Part shown: positions 1 to 11,046 of the stretch, in pieces | Layout of the letters: each line of letters starts with the position of its first letter | Numbering within the stretch: position 1 is the first letter of the stretch | Program-made: the position numbers and the translations under genes | DNA from: Annona cherimola | Lineage: Eukaryota; Streptophyta; Magnoliopsida; Magnoliales; Annonaceae | NCBI GenBank assembly: GCA_030490835.1 | Contig: CM059971.1 | Span: 74,790,224-74,854,223, forward strand | Direction of reading: 5' to 3' | DNA: 64,000 nt | The notes under the pieces: generated by a model | What the model was told of the DNA's origin: nothing | Seen by the model: the letters and a program-made list of their open reading frames with translations, nothing else | Database searches by the model: none

Positions 1-160
1 TTATTTTCTATTTTGTATTAAGAGCGTTGGATATATAACAATTTAAAAAAAATTTGAGCCAAACACTCTTTAACATGAGTAAGCTAATGAAACTCTTAAT
101 GTGCATAATAAGTAGGGCCTAACATATCCTAATTTTAGGTATGTTTTAGTACATAAAAGT

Positions 161-284
161 TTGCATGATTGGGGGAAGATAGAAAGTTGATTTTTTTTCC
201 ACACGAGTAATAGAGATGAAATTTGCATGATTTTGGAAAGATAGAAAGTTGATTTTTCCACACAAGTAGTAGGGATCAAATTTT
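161..284. repeat. Two-copy 62-bp tandem duplication
   Basis: Two adjacent copies begin with TTGCATGATT at 161 and 223. Both continue through a GAAGATAGAAAGTTGATTT / GAAAGATAGAAAGTTGATTT block and a CCACAC-AGTA block. The copies differ by a few substitutions and by T-run length. No function is evident. Confidence 0.75.
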
Positions 285-1596
285 ACTATAGGCTGACGTT
301 TGGCGAAATAGGCCTTGATTGGATTGAAAATCAAGTAAAAGTGTTGAAATTGGACTGTAGGGATTGCATAAGTTAAAATTTGGGTTAAAATTGGAGATTT
401 TTGCAAATATACTTACAAGGTTTGACCAATATTGCATCTGTGTCCATAACTTTGCCGAATTTGTAAATATGCCCACAAAATTTGCATAAAGTTATAACTA
501 TGTCCCTTCCATTAGGATGCGGTTAGATTTTTTTGTAAAATGATGATATGCTCTTTAAGTTAAATTATACACTTTCGATTTTTACAAATATTGTAAATAT
601 TTTTACAAAAAATCTAAAATAATAATGCACGTAAAAATATATAAAATAATGAAATAGAAAATATATCTACAATATTTGAAAAAATCGCAAGTTTATCACT
701 TTTAACTTAAAAGGCATAATTTTTTTAGTTGGTCCATTGCAAACATCTCTCTTAACTGTAATTTATAAGGGCATTTGCACATATGCATACTTGCTTAGGT
801 CGTTGCAATGCAAACGTATCATTTATGAATATAATGTTTGCAATAAATTATGAGCTTATCCTATCTACTAAGGCGAGATTCGTTAAATTTTTGTGAAATG
901 ACTATAAAGCATCCTTATTAATGTTACAATTAAATATATTATTTGTAACAGATATTTTTGTTGTAACGATGAAAAATTGCAAATTATAAATTATTATTTG
1001 TATATATCAATGCCCAACATAATTTCTATAGACACAAGTATACGAATTCACTTTGATAGGACGATCCAAACTCGTCATGACGATTTTTTTAAACCTAAGT
1101 TATCCTTTATATTTAATAATGTTTATTTTACTTAAATACCAAAATTTATCCATGGATGTTATGTGTAAGCTACATCTTCTATGAATATATTAAAATGTGT
1201 ATAAATTTAAAAATAATTTAAATCTATGCATAAAGTTTTAAAATATTACAAAATTATATAGAATTATTATCAAAGATAGGATGAATATTTTACATGATTT
1301 AAGTGTTGAGACCTTACGAATTTTTGTAATAAATCAGTCTTTCGTATCGAATTTAAAATCATTCTTAAATAATTTTAAATGATGCGAGTTGTAAATTGGG
1401 ATATTTTTTAAAACTAATTATAATATCAAATACAAATTGAATTTGACAAAATATTCAAAATAAAGTTCAAACTAGACCATCCTACTGAATTAAATTCGTA
1501 CATCCAAATACAATGTAGTTATTCTCATAATGTTAGTTTAAAGATAGCGACTACTGTGTTTTAGCCTTTTCAATACAGTGAAAAGTACATTTTAGT

Positions 1597-1717
1597 CGCT
1601 TAGGCATGTGCCCAAGTGGCAACTTGTAAAGTCAGGCAAGCAGCACTTGTGGGTTCGAAGGTCCTCCCAGCAGTGGAGGCCGACTATGTGCAGGAGCTTT
1701 GTCGCTTGTAAATATAG
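1597..1717 (+). mobile_element. tRNA-derived SINE-like segment
   Basis: A box A-like stretch (TGTGCCCAAGTGG, about 1606-1618) is followed about 40 bases later by a box B-like stretch (GGGTTCGAAGGTCC, from 1651). This is the internal RNA polymerase III promoter spacing of tRNAs and tRNA-derived plant SINEs. No full cloverleaf can be drawn and no clear target duplication was found, so a SINE relic is preferred over a tRNA gene. Confidence 0.4.
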
Positions 1718-1857
1718 ACGAAGAGCTTAGTCTCTCGTGAGTTTAGGTGGGAAGTTATTATCTTCTACAAAAATAGGTGAGGATGAATAAACGAAGAGCG
1801 TAGTCTCTCATGAGTTTAGGTGGGAAGTTATTATCTTCTACAAAAATAGGTGAGGAT
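1718..1857. repeat. 73-bp tandem duplication
   Basis: Copies start with ACGAAGAGC at 1718 and 1791 and share the phrase GTTTAGGTGGGAAGTTATTA and the following TCTTCTACAAAAATAGGTGA. They are nearly identical, so the duplication is recent. It lies directly behind the SINE-like segment and may duplicate that element's body. Confidence 0.85.
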
Positions 1858-2212
1858 CTTATAGTCTCCTAAATGAATACGTCTAATTATAATATCGGAT
1901 ATCATATTATACAATACCAATTAAAAAAGTGTATTTTAATCATTTCAAGAAATTTTAATGAGATCTTAACAAAAAAATATGTTTATAATTTTTTGCAAAT
2001 GTTAAAGTACTTTGCAGTTTTGTTAAACTATAAGATACCCCTTGAAACTGTAAGTGTGTGCAGAAAACCCCTTTAACTACACTTGCCGTTCGTCTAGGAA
2101 TATATTGGAATTCTAGTACCATCTGTACAAAACAATTTAAGAATTATAATTCTATATATTTTTTCCTTTCGAATATTGGTAAAAGAGTTTCTAAAATATT
2201 TCATCTCTATAT

Positions 2213-3091
2213 CAATGTTGTCAGAACCAAACCGGTGATTGAACCGGTAAAGGAACTGGTCTGGTTCGAACCGGTTCGACTTGTTAAGCAAATTGGTTCG
2301 AACCGGTGACGTCAGCATGTCATATTTATGATGTCATAAATATTAAATTATTTTTAAATTTTAAATAAATATATTGATAAATTATATTTCCATAGATCCT
2401 AAATATATATGTTAGATTTTAAAAACCACAATATAAGTATAAAACATGCAGGAGGGACGCGGGAGGCTGCAGTAGGGACGGGGGTAGGTCGTAGCAATCA
2501 CACATACATATATATTATTTGTGCTTTTTGATAATTCTAAAAAATCTTCATATAATTTCATATTAAATTCATGCTTTTTGAGTATAAAAATGTTAATTAA
2601 ATACAAATTTTATGTGAAATTTCGTGAAAATTACATTTTTCATAAAATTTTTAATTTTGCTATAAAATGGGTTATTTTGCAACATTTTTTTTGAAAATAT
2701 AAAATTATGAATCAATAGGCTAGAAAATTTTAACGTTGACATGTGTATTAGCTTATTAATATAATTTGAGCAAATTAATAAAATTATTTAATTGAAAAAA
2801 TCATACATATATGGCTACAATTATATTTTAAAATATGGGGAACAAAGTAGATTATTATATTTAGATAAATTAAATTAAAGGATAAAGTGAATTAAACTAA
2901 TATGATATATGATATTATTGAAATTATTTATCAAAGAATTAATATTTAAATTCGTATTTAAATGTACTGTAGGAACACCGAATAACCATACACTACCGGA
3001 GCACCATTTCTGTATATGAACCGAACCGGATGCAATCGAACTGGAAATTGGACCAGTTCCCGGTCCGACTGGTCCGGTTCTTACAACACCA
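2213..3091. mobile_element. Non-autonomous hAT-like DNA transposon
   Basis: The ends form imperfect 16-bp inverted repeats: CAATGTTGTCAGAACC at 2213 and, on the other strand from 3091, TGGTGTTGTAAGAACC (12 of 16 match). They are flanked by 8-bp direct repeats CTCTATAT (2205-2212) and CTCTGTAT (3092-3099), one mismatch, as expected for hAT insertion. The subterminal regions are packed with AACCGG / CCGGTT motifs (2228-2310 and 3005-3078), the usual kind of transposase-binding repeat. The roughly 880-bp interior is AT-rich and encodes nothing recognisable, so it would depend on a transposase from elsewhere. Confidence 0.75.
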
Positions 3092-4289
3092 CTCTGTATG
3101 CTCAAAAAAATAGTTGTTTTTTCAATTATTTTTAGAAACAAGATATATATTAGTTTTAAATTGATGTGACCTTTAATTAAATCGGATTAACTTAATATTT
3201 TCATTAATTATAGATGTGCATACCGAGTCACACTTGCTTAACTTTAGCAATGATGATAATGAGAAATTCGTGAGAGGTATCCATGTTTTCACCGCCAGGT
3301 GGATCAGCTGCTGCATGCGGAGTTGAGAGGAGAAAGTGATGGATTTAATAGCCAAAGCTCCGTCCCACCACGTGGAACTCGCAAATGATGGAAACCTTCG
3401 ATGCTATCATAGTCTGTGATGATAACACCAATGCACTTGTGGAATGCCAGAAGATTGTATACTTGCGACAAGAAGCCATTTTGACTCGCATGTCTCGTAA
3501 AGTCCTGCCCTTTGTGTCGAGGTTTCAATCCCGCTATAAGAGCTTTGTATGTGAGTAGTATTGATTTTCTCCTCTGCTCATATATGTTAGTCATTATCAG
3601 CTAAAGCAAAATACAAGATGAAAATTGGAAGATGAACTGAGCATGAATTATAAAAGAAATCATGAAAAAGGAAAAACGGTAGAGATATTAAGGGGCAGTG
3701 ATTTGTATATTGTAACAATACGTTCAGTTTTAGAAAAATTTTCAAATATACTCATAATTTTTTACTATAATTTCTTATATACTTACAAATTTTCAAAATA
3801 CTTTTTAATATTTACAAATTTTGCACAAAATTCACTGCACACCCGGTCACTTTTAATAAATAATATTGTGATATTATAACAATAATAATAAAGAGTAAAT
3901 AGAATAAGTTAAAATAGATAAGTTAATTGTACAAATAGTTGTGTAAAATTAATTAAAAAGTATGATAGTTGTATAAGAAATTATGAAAAAATAATTAAAA
4001 AATATGATAATTATAAAAAATAACAAGTTTAAGAAACCCACCGAAGTTTTGTACTGTAAATTTTATTTCCTTTAATATTTTCAAAATTCCAAAATTACTT
4101 GTCTTCCCGATCACAGCAGCAACCATTCGGAAACTCACCTTCTTCTCTGAATCCGACATCTCTATTGTCACCTGTCAATCTTACGACTGTTTCTTATTAA
4201 TGAAATTTCATCCCTTCGGATTTGCCAACCACCTAATCCAGCGGCTGCCTTCTGTCCGAAGGCCCAAAACTTACGATCTCTCTCCAACT
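3092..4289. other. Intergenic, unassigned
   Basis: Mixed sequence without a recognised gene. A 96-residue frame on the - strand (3594-3304) lies in a less AT-rich patch, but neither strand resembles a family I know and there is no start context, splice pattern or partner exon to support it. Confidence 0.4.
3860..4035 (+). mobile_element. Fragment of Tourist-like MITE family
   Basis: The stretch contains the order of phrases shared with the copies at 10142, 16567, 47112 and 56123: 'aaagttaaaatagat', 'tagttgtgtaga', 'gattaaaaagta', 'aataattaaaaaata'. The conserved terminal repeats are missing here, so this is a decayed or truncated copy. Confidence 0.5.
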
Positions 4290-4900
4290 ACCGGCAGTCA
4301 TTGAACACATCAGAACCAGCTGCCGTAGAGAGAGAACTCAGTTGCACCTTATTTTCAATCTTCCAAATCGCCACCAATACCCGTTGTTGTCGACAAAAAT
4401 CGACGTCGGCAGCTAATGGCGCAAACAAAATGCGCCAGCAGCGTATATCTAGGCCAACCGTCAAGAAGCGGGTATGCAGTAAGATCCATCAGATCCCAGT
4501 CGTTGGCACCGTCGAATCTTCTACCTCTGCAAAACACAAGTTCATGGCCCTCACTACTTCCGCATCCCACCAGCCCCGCAAGTCTAACGCGCTGTCCACC
4601 TTTTGCAGATCCTGGAACTTCATGCCTAAAATCCAATGAGCCCCAGAGGGAACCAAACCCATGGCTTCCACCTCCATGTTCAATGCTAATATGCTCTTCA
4701 TCGACGGCTCCAACAAGTCCGTCAGCCTCCATTAAATCAGCAGTGCCCATTCATCCGGGCCGAAAATCCTATTTTTCTCTAATCGAAAACCCACCTTTTC
4801 TAATAGATCCAGCAGTTCCAGCAACGAATTTTGGATGGAGCACTCATTCTATCGTCGGAATTGGGCAGCCATGAGCAGCACAACGTTAGCCAGCAACAAA
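4290..4900. other. GC-richer island, possible gene or TE relic
   Basis: This 600-base patch is clearly richer in G and C than its surroundings and carries overlapping open frames on both strands: about 152 codons + at 4416-4874 and about 131 codons - at 4750-4355. The frames contain no motif I recognise. The - frame at 4716-4489 reads most like a folded protein; the others are proline/serine-rich and shadow-like. It could be an exon relic, a transposon body or a CpG-rich repeat. No function is assigned. Confidence 0.3.
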
Positions 4901-5483
4901 TTGTTTGCTTTAAAAATTTTGTAAATTCACGATCAAAAAAAAAAAATTGTAAATTCCGACGGCAGCCAGTGTCATTTGTTAAGGACAATGGATGGATCAC
5001 CGAAGTTAGTTTTCGGTTTCACAGCTAACCAACGTTGGCGACGTGGCTCAGCGGCTGGCAACGTATGAGAGGAATATTGGGCAAAAGCTGTGGATGCGTG
5101 AGAAATTATTCCAAAGCTTACATGAGGAATTAAGGTTAAAATCGTGGATACATTTGAAAATTGTCCTCAGTTTGATGCGTCACTTGCATTGTGGCGGTAT
5201 ATGCGAACGTAGATAATGACAAGGGTTTTTCCCAAATTTTACCCTCTAATTTTGAATACGTTGGATTCTTATATATAAAAAAAACCCACAAATTCACATG
5301 TTTTATGAAATGAGCCCTGTCGGTAAATCGGATTTTGTAACATAAGAAAAATTACAAAGCTTTTTGTAAAGTGCAAATCACGAGGTATAATTTACAATTA
5401 GCAAATTTACAGGGTTAATTTTACAAAAAGTGCCAAATATATAATTTGCTAATGGATGACACGTTTAAATATAAATAAGGTTT
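4901..5483. other. Intergenic, no feature seen
   Basis: AT-rich sequence without recognisable coding, RNA or repeat signatures. Confidence 0.5.
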
Positions 5484-5590
5484 AATTCCAAATATGACAA
5501 CAAGTTGTTTTTATGGACAATATGACAACAAGTTGTAGTCATAGTTGTGTATATATATCATATAGCTACAACTTGTTATCATATTTGGGC
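5484..5590. repeat. Inverted repeat / hairpin
   Basis: AATATGACAACAAGTTGT occurs in direct copies near 5492 and 5518, and its reverse complement ACAACTTGTTATCATATTTG lies near 5569-5588. The stretch could fold into a hairpin. It resembles a small foldback element but no target duplication is clear. Confidence 0.6.
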
Positions 5591-5659
5591 ATTTTATCAT
5601 TTTATAAAAGTTCTAATGAAAAGAGATGAAATCCTAAGAAGAGCGACATGCTTGCAATT

Positions 5660-5945
5660 TTCTATGAATATTATATATTTTTTCGAAGTTTGAAAACTTA
5701 GGACATAGTGTAATATTAATCAAACCATTTTGTATAAATATTATACATTTTTGCAAATTTTGAAAACTTAGGACATAGATATAATATTAATCAAACCATT
5801 TTGTAAAAATATTATACATTTTTAAAAATTTTAAAAACTTAGGACATAGACGTAATATTAATCAAACACCATTTTGTATAAATTTATACATTTTTACAAA
5901 TTTTGAAAACTTAGGGCATAGATGTAATATTAACCAAACATTGCA
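5660..5945. repeat. Four-copy tandem array, 70-72 bp units
   Basis: The core GAAAACTTAGGACATAG and the following TAATATTAATCAAACCATTT recur four times. The shared core cytosine falls at 5697, 5767, 5838 and 5910, giving spacings of 70, 71 and 72. Units differ at a few positions, so this is a moderately old minisatellite-scale array. No coding content. Confidence 0.85.
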
Positions 5946-7218
5946 GAGATATATGAAAATTCACCCTTTTAGATAAACACCAAAGTTGCTTGTCTACGGG
6001 TAGGTAGTCAGAGATGATTTTTTTATTGTTAGTGTACAAAATGACACAGAATATTACAAAACAAGCTTATTTATATATAGGAAACACATGGTAAACTGTC
6101 TAATTCTCTCGTGGAGACAAAGCTCCATCTATACTATGATAGATAAAACTTCTCAAAGCCATACCCGCACAACCAGAAGAAAATTTTTGAAACTCCCCCA
6201 GCGAAGAGGATGGAACCCGCGCGGGCGTTATAGCTGCCCGTTGCGCCTACAGTGATGGTTAGGGCTTTGGATCGTTGAAAAGCAAATACATGTCCATCAG
6301 TACTGGACGTACGTGCGGACGTGATTTATTCAAGGAAAGTAGTCCCGGTGGTGTGACCCACCCATCTTGTCCTTGTTTTTTCTCCCATAAAAAAAAAGTA
6401 ATCTCAGCCGTCCATCTTCTTCTCGTTGACTCCAAAACCGCGTGAATTCATGCTTTACAGATTTCTTAGCCCTTTTTAGACTTGACTCGAATATGAGCCA
6501 TAAATTCCAGCTTTAATTACTTTCGCCTTCTAGCGTTCCATTGGTGGATTCCAACTTTCCAAGCCTATTCATAGTTCATATACACCAAAATCCAGATTCG
6601 TTTTCATGGCAATGCACAACGTGAAACATATGTAAATATGGATGTGCGCTTAAAAAGAAAAGATTAGAATTTTAACCATACCAATTTCACTTTTCTTTTC
6701 CAGTTTTACTAATTTTTTTATGGTTCCATTGTGAAAACCATATATTTGCAATTTAATCATCTGAAAGTACTTTTTTTCAGTTTGATGAGCTTTTTTGATG
6801 GTTTTTTTTTACAATATCTCTTCTTTTGTTACAATATTGGCCTATTTCACCTTATAATTTTCATTGTACCTCAAACAAAAAATACAAAGCTTCTTCATCT
6901 GATGTTGAGACTCCGACCACCTAAACACGACCAAGACTTTCCTAGTTGGACTATGCCTAAGTTGGCAATTTGATATCTTTTGATTTTACTAAAGTTGATG
7001 TCCTTTATTTCTTTCTGATACTTATTTCTAATTAAAATTGTTATGTGGTTAATTTAAAACATTCTTATATTTATTTAATTTTACATGGGAGCTTATATTG
7101 GAGTTTTTAGTGTGACTTGTCTACTTGGCCTGCATCGATGATGATGCTAAATTCATTTTGCTTATCACATTTCTTTGAGACAAAATTTCATCCAAATTAG
7201 AAATGTGCTAACTTCCAT
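5946..7218. other. Intergenic, no gene recognised
   Basis: Contains a GC-richer patch near 6180-6440 without a recognisable reading frame, then AT-rich DNA. Part of 6000-6130 reads like LTR-type sequence but no paired LTR, primer-binding site or target duplication was found. Confidence 0.4.
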
Positions 7219-7645
7219 ATGAAAAGGACAAATTTATTTATTATATTAAACATCATGTGTTTAATTAGGAAATCAAGTTTCATCCAAATCAAATATATAA
7301 GTAGCTCATATTTGCTTAAGAATAGATATGTTCATGTTTATATTAGGAAAAATGTTGAGATCCTTTCACATGTGTATTATAATATAATAATTATTTATAA
7401 AATTATTTATCCACGGAGCAATGATATTTTAAATGGTAGATATTGAAAGTTTCATAATATTTAGCATTAACTTATTACTATATTAATTTTGCAAATATAT
7501 AGGGAGCTCATGCATAGTGATATTAGATAAATGAAAATTTTTTACAATAACATAACTAACATTAAATATAATAAATGAATTTTAGATTAATCTTTAAAAT
7601 GTTAAAAATCAAGGAGTAAATGAAAGAGTAATTTCATAGAAGCCT
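7219..7645. mobile_element. Foldback element, family A (decayed copy)
   Basis: The left arm shares with the 10562 copy the order 'atttatttattgtatttaacatcat', 'caagtttcatccaaatcaa' and 'atatgttcat'. The right arm repeats the opening of the element in reverse complement (taaatataataaatgaatttta). Arms are diverged and ends are not sharply defined. Confidence 0.55.
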
Positions 7646-8664
7646 TCTCTAGTGGACCGGGGTGTACCTTGGATTGGGTCCATAATATTATCCCATGAAA
7701 TTATATATCTCTAACCAGTTGATACAATTTCATTGGGGACCGTAAAATGATTTATCATCCACCATCACCACGTGTCGTGTACACAATGTGTACGGGAACA
7801 CATTATCCAGATATTTTGCACCTACATTAGTAATCCCAAGTACCAAAATGACTGGAATACCCTGAAACCATGGCTGCGAGAATCGTGAGATGGGCAATGT
7901 GAAAAAGGCAAAGGGGGTCATTGGCAAGAGGAGACGAGAGACAGTGGTGCATGAAAGGAGTTTTTCGTTTGAATGTGACAAAGGGCCGATGAGGTCAGTT
8001 CACTTTCCGTATCTGCTTCGAAGGAGATAAAACCCACCACTAACACTAACAAATTGGAAGGCATGATGATTTGATAGAGACGTCTCCATCGCATCACCAG
8101 CCAGCAGGATTTAGCAGGATAGAGCTTGCCTTGCCCCACTCTCCACCCTCCAGCCAGATGCACAGATCAATCTGGACCTCACATTAGGTGGGGCCAGTTT
8201 GCATTTTTTTTTAGATTGATAATGGAGGAAGTGCAATTGTACGATTGGATTTTGTGAACGTATGATCTGAGGCATGATGGAATGGATGGACGGTTTGGAT
8301 TCACAGTCCAATCCGTGGAGGTGATAGATGGAGGGAGTGGGATCGCCATCGTATCGTGCTAGGGAATAGAGACTGCTTCGTGATATCGTTTTCGAGGGCG
8401 AGGTTCATGCACACTTACGCGCATGAATGCCTACCACGCGGAAGAAAGTTACGTGAGCAAGAGAACAAGAGATTTTCATCGTGGCGTATATGTAATTAAG
8501 CTTTAAAGTTTAGAATGATATCAGACAATGTAAATTATCAATATAAATGTACAGTAGAACGATAATGACATGGGAACCCGCTCATGTGAACTTAGCTTCA
8601 GTCAAGTATATTACTCTTCTTTTGATTTTTTTTCTTTTTTTGAATTCCTTTATATGTAAGCTAG
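7646..8664. other. Intergenic, no gene recognised
   Basis: Mixed-composition DNA with short frames on the - strand that match nothing known to me. No splice-consistent exon set could be built. Confidence 0.4.
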
Positions 8665-9075
8665 AGTGGGAATGCACTTGAGTGCACTTAGCTTATCTAC
8701 ACTCAAGTGATTAACTCTTTTTTAATTATTTTTGATTTTTTGAAATTCATTTGTGGGTCCAAGCATAAATGTTTCATATATATATATATATAACTTTTTC
8801 ATTGTTTTGATTATTTTAAATCTTTTATTTTGAATTTTAAAAACCAAAAATAAGTTATTTCTCTAGTGCATGTGCCATGTGCTCGCACACGAGAAATTGC
8901 TTATTTTTTATTTTTAAAACTTGAAAATAAAATATTTAAAAATATATAAAAATTATATCTATGAGACATTCATGCTTAAGCTTACATATGAATTTTAAAA
9001 AATCAAAAACTAATCTTAAAAATTTATTCGCCAAAGTGCACTTAAGCTAAGTACATCTAAGTGCAGTGGATAAGA
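8665..9075. mobile_element. Long-armed foldback element, family B
   Basis: The two halves are near reverse complements. The left tip TGCACTTGAGTGCACTTAG (from 8674) pairs with the right tip, which reads TGCACTTAGATGTACTTAG on the other strand. The arms stay complementary for nearly 200 bases and meet near 8880 at 'gtgccatgtgctcgcacac'. The interior has no coding potential. This is typical of MITEs or foldback elements and could form a long hairpin RNA if transcribed. Confidence 0.7.
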
Positions 9076-9084
9076 CAACCATAA

Positions 9085-9300
9085 GGTAACTTTATATATA
9101 TGTAGCTTTTATATTTTTCGATTTATTCTAATATTTTCTAATTATTGAAAATAAAAAATCCCATTTTCATTTGCTGCACATGAGAATGAGCTTTTTTCTT
9201 TGAAATTGTAAAAAATTGAAATAAATTAAAAATATTAAAACTACGTATATATATATATATATTCATACTTGAGCTCATATATAAATTCCATAAATTTAAA
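9085..9300. mobile_element. Second, shorter family B foldback
   Basis: The arms mirror each other around about 9175: GTAGCTTTTATATTTTT on the left against GTAGTTTTAATATTTTT read from the right. The right-hand outer part also resembles family B's outer arm (aattcatatgtaagcttaagcatgaat-like wording). It is probably a deleted derivative of the element immediately to its left. Confidence 0.5.
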
Positions 9301-10141
9301 AAAGAATAATTGATAGAGAAATAGGTTTTGTGAATAAAATGATAAGACCGCAATAAAAATATATTTATTTAAATTTTATACAAATTAGTTGAGAAAAATA
9401 AAATAAGATTTATTTGCAAATGACACCAAATTTCTTTTGGTTTTGTAATTTATATTGCATAATTATTATCATTATTGTCCTAATAATTTTCACTTTTAAA
9501 GTTTATTTACAATAATCTCTTTCATAATTTGCTTATTCATGATTGGGATGGTATGTAGAATGGGATATTAAATGGGATAAAAAAGATATCGTTGTGTGCT
9601 AGAAATGAATATAAGTTTTATTATAACTAAAAGTTTTGTACAAAAATGTTATTTTTTTGGGCATGAGAAAAGAGTTTTTGAAAAATATAATATATATTTT
9701 ATTACATTCTCATCCAATCTCATTTTCGAAAAAGCCACATTAACCTTTGATTAATTAATTAATTTTGACTAAATTTTTTAGCTCATTTAAACAATAATCA
9801 AACCTCCACGTAACTTAGATTATGCCTATTTTGATTTGTTCACATCTAGGATAGGATAATCCTCATATTATAATTGAATGGAATCTCTCAATTTTCAAAA
9901 AAAAATTTCCATTTCCAAAAAATAACCGTCCATCTTTTTCATTCCTAATATGTATTTTCTCAATCCTAAGATGGATCTCAAAAAATAAATATTTAAGTAA
10001 TATTTTCAATAGCTTAGATTTCTTGGGTTGTGATCCATTATCTTACCTATTCACCATTAAGGTTAAATATATATCTAAAAATATTATTATATTGTGTTGA
10101 TCGTATACATGTTGAATTTAAATTCAAGCGAAATCGACAAA
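9301..10141. other. Intergenic AT-rich DNA
   Basis: No gene. A 9540-9735 segment shares wording with 15470-15660 (GATGAGAATGT... and a TTTTTTTGG-GA-GAGAAA block, closing on CATTCTCATCC), so both are probably copies of another short inverted-repeat element. Confidence 0.4.
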
Positions 10142-10416
10142 GTGTGTTTGGGAAATAATAAAACTTTTGATGACAAATTTTTTATATAAAAATTTTTGCG
10201 ATGTGAGAAAATAATATGATGTGACAGGAATCATTATAAAGACTACTAAAGAGAACAAGGTTAGAAAAATTTATTAAATATATGAGTAGTTGTGTATAAA
10301 TAATTAAAAAAATAATGTAGTTGTATATGAAGAAGTGAGTTAATAATTAAAATTTGGATAGTTGTAGAAAATAAAAAGTTTTAAATTAAAAAGTTTTTAG
10401 TGTTAATAAACACCCC
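10142..10416 (+). mobile_element. Tourist-like MITE copy
   Basis: It starts GTGTGTTTGG and ends AAACACCCC, which are inverted relatives. The interior shows the phrase order shared with the family: aaaacttttgatga, gaaaataatatgatgtga, gagtagttgtgta, gaagaagtga. Non-coding and about 275 bp. Confidence 0.6.
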
Positions 10417-10561
10417 TTCTCTCAAAAGTTTCACTCTTCAAAAAGTTAGTTGTTTCCATAAATCTAGTCATGCTTAGTGCTAAGTGTTTTTGGTTCAAAA
10501 ATGGGTTTCGTAGAAAAATTAATAATTTTGATATATATATATATAGGGCTCTGCTTTTATG

Positions 10562-11046
10562 TAGAAGCAGAGCTATATAACTTATTCAAAATCTAAAATT
10601 TTGATTCTTAATGGAAAATCTAATTTATTTATTGTATTTAACATCATCTGTTTATCTAAGGGATCAAGTTTCATCCTAATCAAGTATGTTTATGGGCTAT
10701 GTTTGTTAGAAAATACATATATTCATTTATAAATTATGGAAAATGTTAAAATATCAATTTTAAAGTAGTATTTTCGTCATCTAAACCATCCAAAAAAATC
10801 ATTTGTATGTGAGTAAATGATTCTATAAAGTATTATTACATTTTAATACATATGCAAATTGATCTAAACTTTTTTTAATTTACGCAAAAATATATACATG
10901 AACAAATGTGGCTCATAAACATACTTGATTGGGATGAAACTTAGTTTTCTAGATAAACAAATTATGTTAAATACAACGAATAGAATGGATTTTCCTTTAA
11001 GAATTAAAATTTTAAAATTTGAAAGGATTACATAGCTCCACTTCTA
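10562..11046. mobile_element. Long-armed foldback element, family A (best copy)
   Basis: TAGAAGCAGAGCTATATAA on the left pairs with TAGAAGTGGAGCTATGTAA read from the right end. Complementarity continues for about 200 bases through the segment AAGTTTCATCCTAATCAAG / AAGTTTCATCCCAATCAAG. The interior has no coding potential. Related copies lie at 7219, 46190 and, in part, near 15230 and 29480. The target-site duplication could not be fixed by eye. Confidence 0.75.

Larger units (their letters stand above)
1..2212. other. AT-rich intergenic repeat sequence
   Basis: No gene is recognisable here. The sequence is strongly AT-rich with only short reading frames that resemble no family known to me. 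Phrases such as those around 410-520 (repeated 'aaatatgcccacaaaattt'-type wording) read like decayed dispersed repeat. The supportable sub-features (tandem duplications and a SINE-like segment) are listed separately. Confidence 0.6.

Noticed and set aside
1601..1672. True tRNA gene
   Set aside because: Box A and B words are present but no acceptor, D or anticodon stems can be paired, so it is SINE-like.
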